Both the position numbers and the translations under genes were made by a program. The notes below the pieces were generated by a model. That model saw nothing but the letters and a program-made list of their open reading frames with translations. It was not told the origin of the DNA and did no database searches. 33,360 nucleotides of DNA from JAQCEJ01 sp040881995 (GTDB lineage Bacteria; Planctomycetota; Planctomycetia; Planctomycetales; Planctomycetaceae), in the NCBI GenBank assembly GCA_040881995.1, contig JBBECD010000089.1:1-33360 (forward strand), given 5' to 3'. Positions 30,315 to 33,360 of the stretch are shown here, in pieces. Numbering within the stretch: position 1 is the first letter of the stretch; each line of letters begins with the position of its first letter.

Positions 30315-31637
30315 TTATTCGACGTCGGCGGTGCATGAACTTAAGCCGATGCCTTCGTAGTGGATGCCCTGTTCCTGCATTTTCTTGGGGTGGAACAGGT
30401 TTCGCCCGTCGAAGATGACCGGCTTGTTCATTTTGAACTTCATGTAGGCGAAGTCGGGATTTCGGAATTCGTTCCACTCGGTCATGATGCAGAGCACGTC
30501 GGCGTCGGCGAGCGCTTCGTAATGATGCTCGAAGTACGCGACCTTGTCCCCGTAAATCGCGCGGACGTTCTCGATCGCCACCGGGTCGTGCACTTGCACC
30601 CTGGCTCCGGTCTCCAGCAGATGATCGATCAGCACCAGGGCAGGGGCCTCGCGAATGTCGTCGGTCCGCGGTTTGAACGACAGGCCCCATACGGCGACCG
30701 TCTTATGGGTGAAATCGCCGCGGAAGTGTTTCTTGAGCTTCTCGAACATCACCTCTTTCTGCGCGAGATTGACGTCATCGACCGATTGCAGCACGCGCGG
30801 TTCGAGATTGTTATTCTTGGCGACGGCGATTAAGGCTCGCACGTCTTTGGGAAAACACGAACCGCCGTAACCGACGCCGGGGAATAGAAACGAAAAACCG
30901 ATGCGTTGATCGTGACCCATGCCGCGGCGGACGTCGTTGATGTCGGCGCCGACCCGTTCGCAGAGATTGGCCATTTCGTTGATGAAGCTGATTTTCGTGG
31001 CGAGCATGCAGTTCGCCACGTATTTCGACATCTCGGCGCTTTCCCAATTCATCACCAGAAACGGGTTCTCCGTCCGCAGGAATGGTTCGTAAAGTTCTTT
31101 CAACACCTCGGCGACTTCGGCGCGTTCGACACCGACGACAACGCGGTCGGGTTTGGTGAAATCGTCGATCGCCGCCCCTTCCTTAAGGAATTCGGGATTT
31201 GAGGCGACGAACACCCGCCGGCCGGTCAGTTCCTGCAGCCGGTCGGCGGTCTGACGGTTCGTCCCCACGGGAACAGTGCTCTTGAGCACCACGACGGCGT
31301 CCTCATTCAAATGAGGCGCCAGCGACTCGACGACCTTCCACAAACTCGACAAGTTCGCCGAGCCGTCGTCCCCTTGCGGCGTGCCGACCGCGATGAACAC
31401 GCATCTTGCCGAGGGAACGCATTCTTCGTACTTCGTCGTGAATTTCAGCCGGCCCGCTTTGGAGTTGCGGATGACGAGTTCGGTCAATCCCGGTTCGTAG
31501 ATCGGAATCACGCCCCGGCGCAAGTCATCGATTTTTTTCTGATCGATGTCGAGACAGGTGACGGCGTTGCCGCTTTCCGCAAAGCAGGTTCCCGTCACCA
31601 AACCGACGTACCCCGTTCCCACCATCACGATTTGCAT
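30315..31637 (-). CDS. UDP-glucose 6-dehydrogenase (UDP-glucose/GDP-mannose dehydrogenase family)
   Basis: This 440-residue enzyme oxidises UDP-glucose to UDP-glucuronate in two NAD-dependent steps, supplying precursors for exopolysaccharide. The NAD-binding motif is VGTGYVGLVTG (from V6), the family motifs VGTPQGDDGSANLS and STVPVGTN are present, and the catalytic cysteine is in YGGSCFPKD (C261). The C-terminal UDP-binding domain ends normally after FDGRNLFHPKK. The YGGSCFPKD and EFLKEGAAIDDF segments favour UDP-glucose over GDP-mannose dehydrogenase. ATG 31637 has no clear Shine-Dalgarno. It follows gyrA on the same strand after 197 bp, probably as a separate unit. Confidence 0.92.
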   Translation of the reverse strand: MQIVMVGTGYVGLVTGTCFAESGNAVTCLDIDQKKIDDLRRGVIPIYEPGLTELVIRNSKAGRLKFTTKYEECVPSARCVFIAVGTPQGDDGSANLSSLWKVVESLAPHLNEDAVVVLKSTVPVGTNRQTADRLQELTGRRVFVASNPEFLKEGAAIDDFTKPDRVVVGVERAEVAEVLKELYEPFLRTENPFLVMNWESAEMSKYVANCMLATKISFINEMANLCERVGADINDVRRGMGHDQRIGFSFLFPGVGYGGSCFPKDVRALIAVAKNNNLEPRVLQSVDDVNLAQKEVMFEKLKKHFRGDFTHKTVAVWGLSFKPRTDDIREAPALVLIDHLLETGARVQVHDPVAIENVRAIYGDKVAYFEHHYEALADADVLCIMTEWNEFRNPDFAYMKFKMNKPVIFDGRNLFHPKKMQEQGIHYEGIGLSSCTADVE

Positions 31638-31689
31638 GATTTATGTCCATGTGCGTTTTGTTGTGGCCATCCCTCTTCGTCCGAAGTCG

Positions 31690-31714
31690 TTCGCGGGCGC
31701 ACCTTTCCCGCGAA
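31690..31714 (-). terminator. Short perfect hairpin between gyrA and ugd
   Basis: TTCGCGGG (31690-31697) and CCCGCGAA (31707-31714) form an 8 bp stem with a 9 nt loop. It lies about 120 bp past the gyrA stop and about 53 bp before the ugd start. No T-run follows on the minus strand, so it could also be a leader structure of ugd. Confidence 0.3.
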
Positions 31715-31834
31715 AACACTATTGTGGCGGCTGCATGGGGATTGCTGTCAACCGCGGGAACGAAATCGAGTCTCAATTTTCTACAGAAACATCCGCGCTC
31801 GGCTAAAAATCCGCACGACTCGCAAAGCCGCTCA

Positions 31835-33360
31835 CTATTCGTCTTCGGGCTCGACGATCTCCGCGGGGATGCGGGCGATCGACACCAGGGTATCTTCGTC
31901 GTCCAGCCGAATCACGCGGACACCCTGCGTGTTGCGGCCTACCAGGCTGACCTCTTTTGCGCGGATGCGCTGAATCTTGCCGGCCGCCGTCACCATCAGA
32001 ATGTCGTCCTCTTCGTGCACGCCGACGCAATCGACGACTTTCCCGTTGCGGGCCGACGTGCGGATATCGCGAATTCCCTTGCCGCCGCGGCGTTGCCGGC
32101 GGTAATACATGTTGCCGCGCGGACTTTCTTCGCCCCCTTCGTCGACGACGTCTTCTTCCAACTCGTCTTCGGGTGCGGCGTCGGATTGCACTTCGGCTTC
32201 GAGTTCATCGGTGTCGGACTCGATCGGCGGTTCTTCGGCGGCGACTCCTTCAACACCCTCTTCGAGCGCGGCTTCGATGCTGCCGAACAGCGTCCGTTTG
32301 CCGAAACCATTTTCGCAGACGGTGAGCAGGCTCATGTCCTCGTGAGCGACGACCATGCCGATGACGCGGTCCCCTTTCGACAGCTTGATGCCGCGGACGC
32401 CGCGGGTGTTGCGTCCCATGCTGCGGGCGTCGGCTTGCGAGAAGCGAATCGACATCCCCGAGGCGGTGACCAACAGCACGTCGTCATCTTTGGAAACGAT
32501 GGCGACTTCGATCAGCTCATCATCCTCGTCGAGGTTGATCGCGATAATGCCCCCCTTGAGCGGCCGGCTGTAGGCCGACAGCGGCGTCTTTTTCACGACG
32601 CCGTTACGGGTGCACATCATCAGGAATCGATGTTCATCAAAGACCCGCACCGGCATGCAGTTATAAATCCGCTCCCCTTCCTGCAGCGACAGCAGATTGA
32701 CGATCGCCCGGCCCTTGGACGTGCGGCTTTGCAGTGGCAGATCGTAGACCTTCTGCCAGTAAACCTTGCCGCGATCGCTGAAGAACAGGAGATAATCGTG
32801 CGTGCTCGAAACGAACACGTGTTCGAGCGGATCCTCTTCGTCGGCTTTGGCTCCCATGATCCCCTTGCCGCCGCGATTCTGCGCCTGATACGCCCCCAGT
32901 TGAATCCGCTTGATGTAGCCGCGCTGCGAGAGCGTGACGACCATCGGCTCTTCGGCGATCAGGGTCTCCATATCGACGTCGGAGAGTTCTTCGCCGGTGA
33001 TTTCGGAGCGTCGAGGGTTGCTGTATTTCTTCTTGAGTTCCTGCATATCGTCGCGGATGAGCGCGAGAATCCGCAGTTCATCGGAAAGGAGTTCGCGGTA
33101 ACCGGTGATGTCGTCGAGCAACTGACGGTGTTCGCCGACCAGGTTGTCGCGTTCGAGGTTGGCCAGCGAGCCGAGCTGCATCGAGACGATCGCCTCGGCC
33201 TGATTGGCCGACAGGCGATACACGGGGGCGATCCCCTGTTCTTCCTGGTAGATGCTGAAGCCGTATTCGCCCAGCGCCCGGGCGAGCATTTCGGAGGAGA
33301 CTTCGATCGCCTGCAGGTTCGTCTTGGCCTCCGCCCGGCTGGCGGACCGGCGGATCGTCT
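31835..33360 (-). CDS. gyrA: DNA gyrase subunit A, C-terminal part (runs off the window)
   Basis: Only about 508 residues are in the window; the frame continues past 33360 (TIRRSASRAEAKTNLQAIEV before the first internal Met at 33289). The part present covers the end of the breakage-reunion domain (LSANQAEAIVSMQLGSLANL, then ERDNLV) and the DNA-wrapping beta-pinwheel. Blades show repeated motifs such as QNRGGKGIMG, GRNTRGVRGIKLS and GRNTQGVRVIRLD. The canonical GyrA box sequence QRRGGKG appears near 32079-32100, late in the pinwheel, while blade 1 has QNRGGKG. An acidic Glu/Asp-rich insert (about 32115-32275) precedes it. The GyrA box favours gyrase over topoisomerase IV ParC. The catalytic tyrosine lies outside the window. 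Confidence 0.93.
   Translation of the reverse strand, partial: TIRRSASRAEAKTNLQAIEVSSEMLARALGEYGFSIYQEEQGIAPVYRLSANQAEAIVSMQLGSLANLERDNLVGEHRQLLDDITGYRELLSDELRILALIRDDMQELKKKYSNPRRSEITGEELSDVDMETLIAEEPMVVTLSQRGYIKRIQLGAYQAQNRGGKGIMGAKADEEDPLEHVFVSSTHDYLLFFSDRGKVYWQKVYDLPLQSRTSKGRAIVNLLSLQEGERIYNCMPVRVFDEHRFLMMCTRNGVVKKTPLSAYSRPLKGGIIAINLDEDDELIEVAIVSKDDDVLLVTASGMSIRFSQADARSMGRNTRGVRGIKLSKGDRVIGMVVAHEDMSLLTVCENGFGKRTLFGSIEAALEEGVEGVAAEEPPIESDTDELEAEVQSDAAPEDELEEDVVDEGGEESPRGNMYYRRQRRGGKGIRDIRTSARNGKVVDCVGVHEEDDILMVTAAGKIQRIRAKEVSLVGRNTQGVRVIRLDDEDTLVSIARIPAEIVEPEDE

Noticed and set aside
29956..30360. 134-codon plus-strand frame across the prfB leader and ugd end
   Set aside because: It lies opposite the prfB first frame and the ugd 3' end and translates a palindromic repeat; nothing supports it as a gene.

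Overview
The window looks like chromosomal DNA from a member of the Planctomycetota. The evidence is the clade-typical gene content: two DUF1549/DUF1553 (PSCyt2/PSD1) proteins next to a Tat-exported DUF1501 protein, a small ECF sigma factor, an anti-sigma domain fused to an enzyme-like exported domain, a DUF1080 lipoprotein, a membrane Ser/Thr kinase, high G+C and generally weak Shine-Dalgarno signals. The order (perhaps Planctomycetales) is only an inference. No rRNA, tRNA, CRISPR array, transposase or integrase was recognised.

Layout. 1-2465: an acyltransferase and a ketoglutarate-semialdehyde-type aldehyde dehydrogenase, both on the minus strand. 2755-9358: a minus-strand cluster transcribed DUF1549/DUF1553, then DUF1501, then ECF sigma factor, then anti-sigma/DUF1549/DUF1553 fusion. 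Two inverted copies of a 73-83 bp palindromic element (5120-5192 and 9662-9744) bracket the first three of these genes. 10044-14056: plus-strand SDR dehydrogenase, an AT-richer orphan gene, a Tat-exported alpha-toroid (prenyltransferase/squalene-oxidase repeat) protein and a threonine synthase-like enzyme. 14207-16531: a membrane kinase with an extracytoplasmic beta-helix-like half (minus). 16794-19008: an overlapping AAA ATPase plus TOPRIM/DUF4435-like gene pair resembling the PARIS anti-phage system, with lower G+C than its surroundings and about 600 bp of gene-poor DNA behind it. 19617-23956: two tandem-CBS proteins flanking the two subunits of a 2-oxoacid:ferredoxin oxidoreductase. 24091-26272: a degenerate double-receiver protein convergent with a DUF1080 lipoprotein. 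26439-33360: housekeeping genes on the minus strand: copper-type P-ATPase, peptide chain release factor 2 with a programmed +1 frameshift, UDP-glucose dehydrogenase, and the C-terminal half of DNA gyrase subunit A, which runs off the window.

How the parts may work together. The sigma factor and the anti-sigma fusion probably form a regulatory pair in which the extracytoplasmic DUF1549/DUF1553 part is sensor or effector, next to exported partner enzymes. The CBS proteins probably sense adenylate state near the KOR enzyme. The ATPase/TOPRIM pair is the best candidate for a defence system. The window also carries several families of short intergenic repeats: a CTGGACTCTGGACC-type repeat, a CACTGGCGG hairpin, a CCGTTCGTGC hairpin, and a repeat encoding SPKRKRG when translated. 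Some of them run into annotated reading frames and affect start or stop choice.
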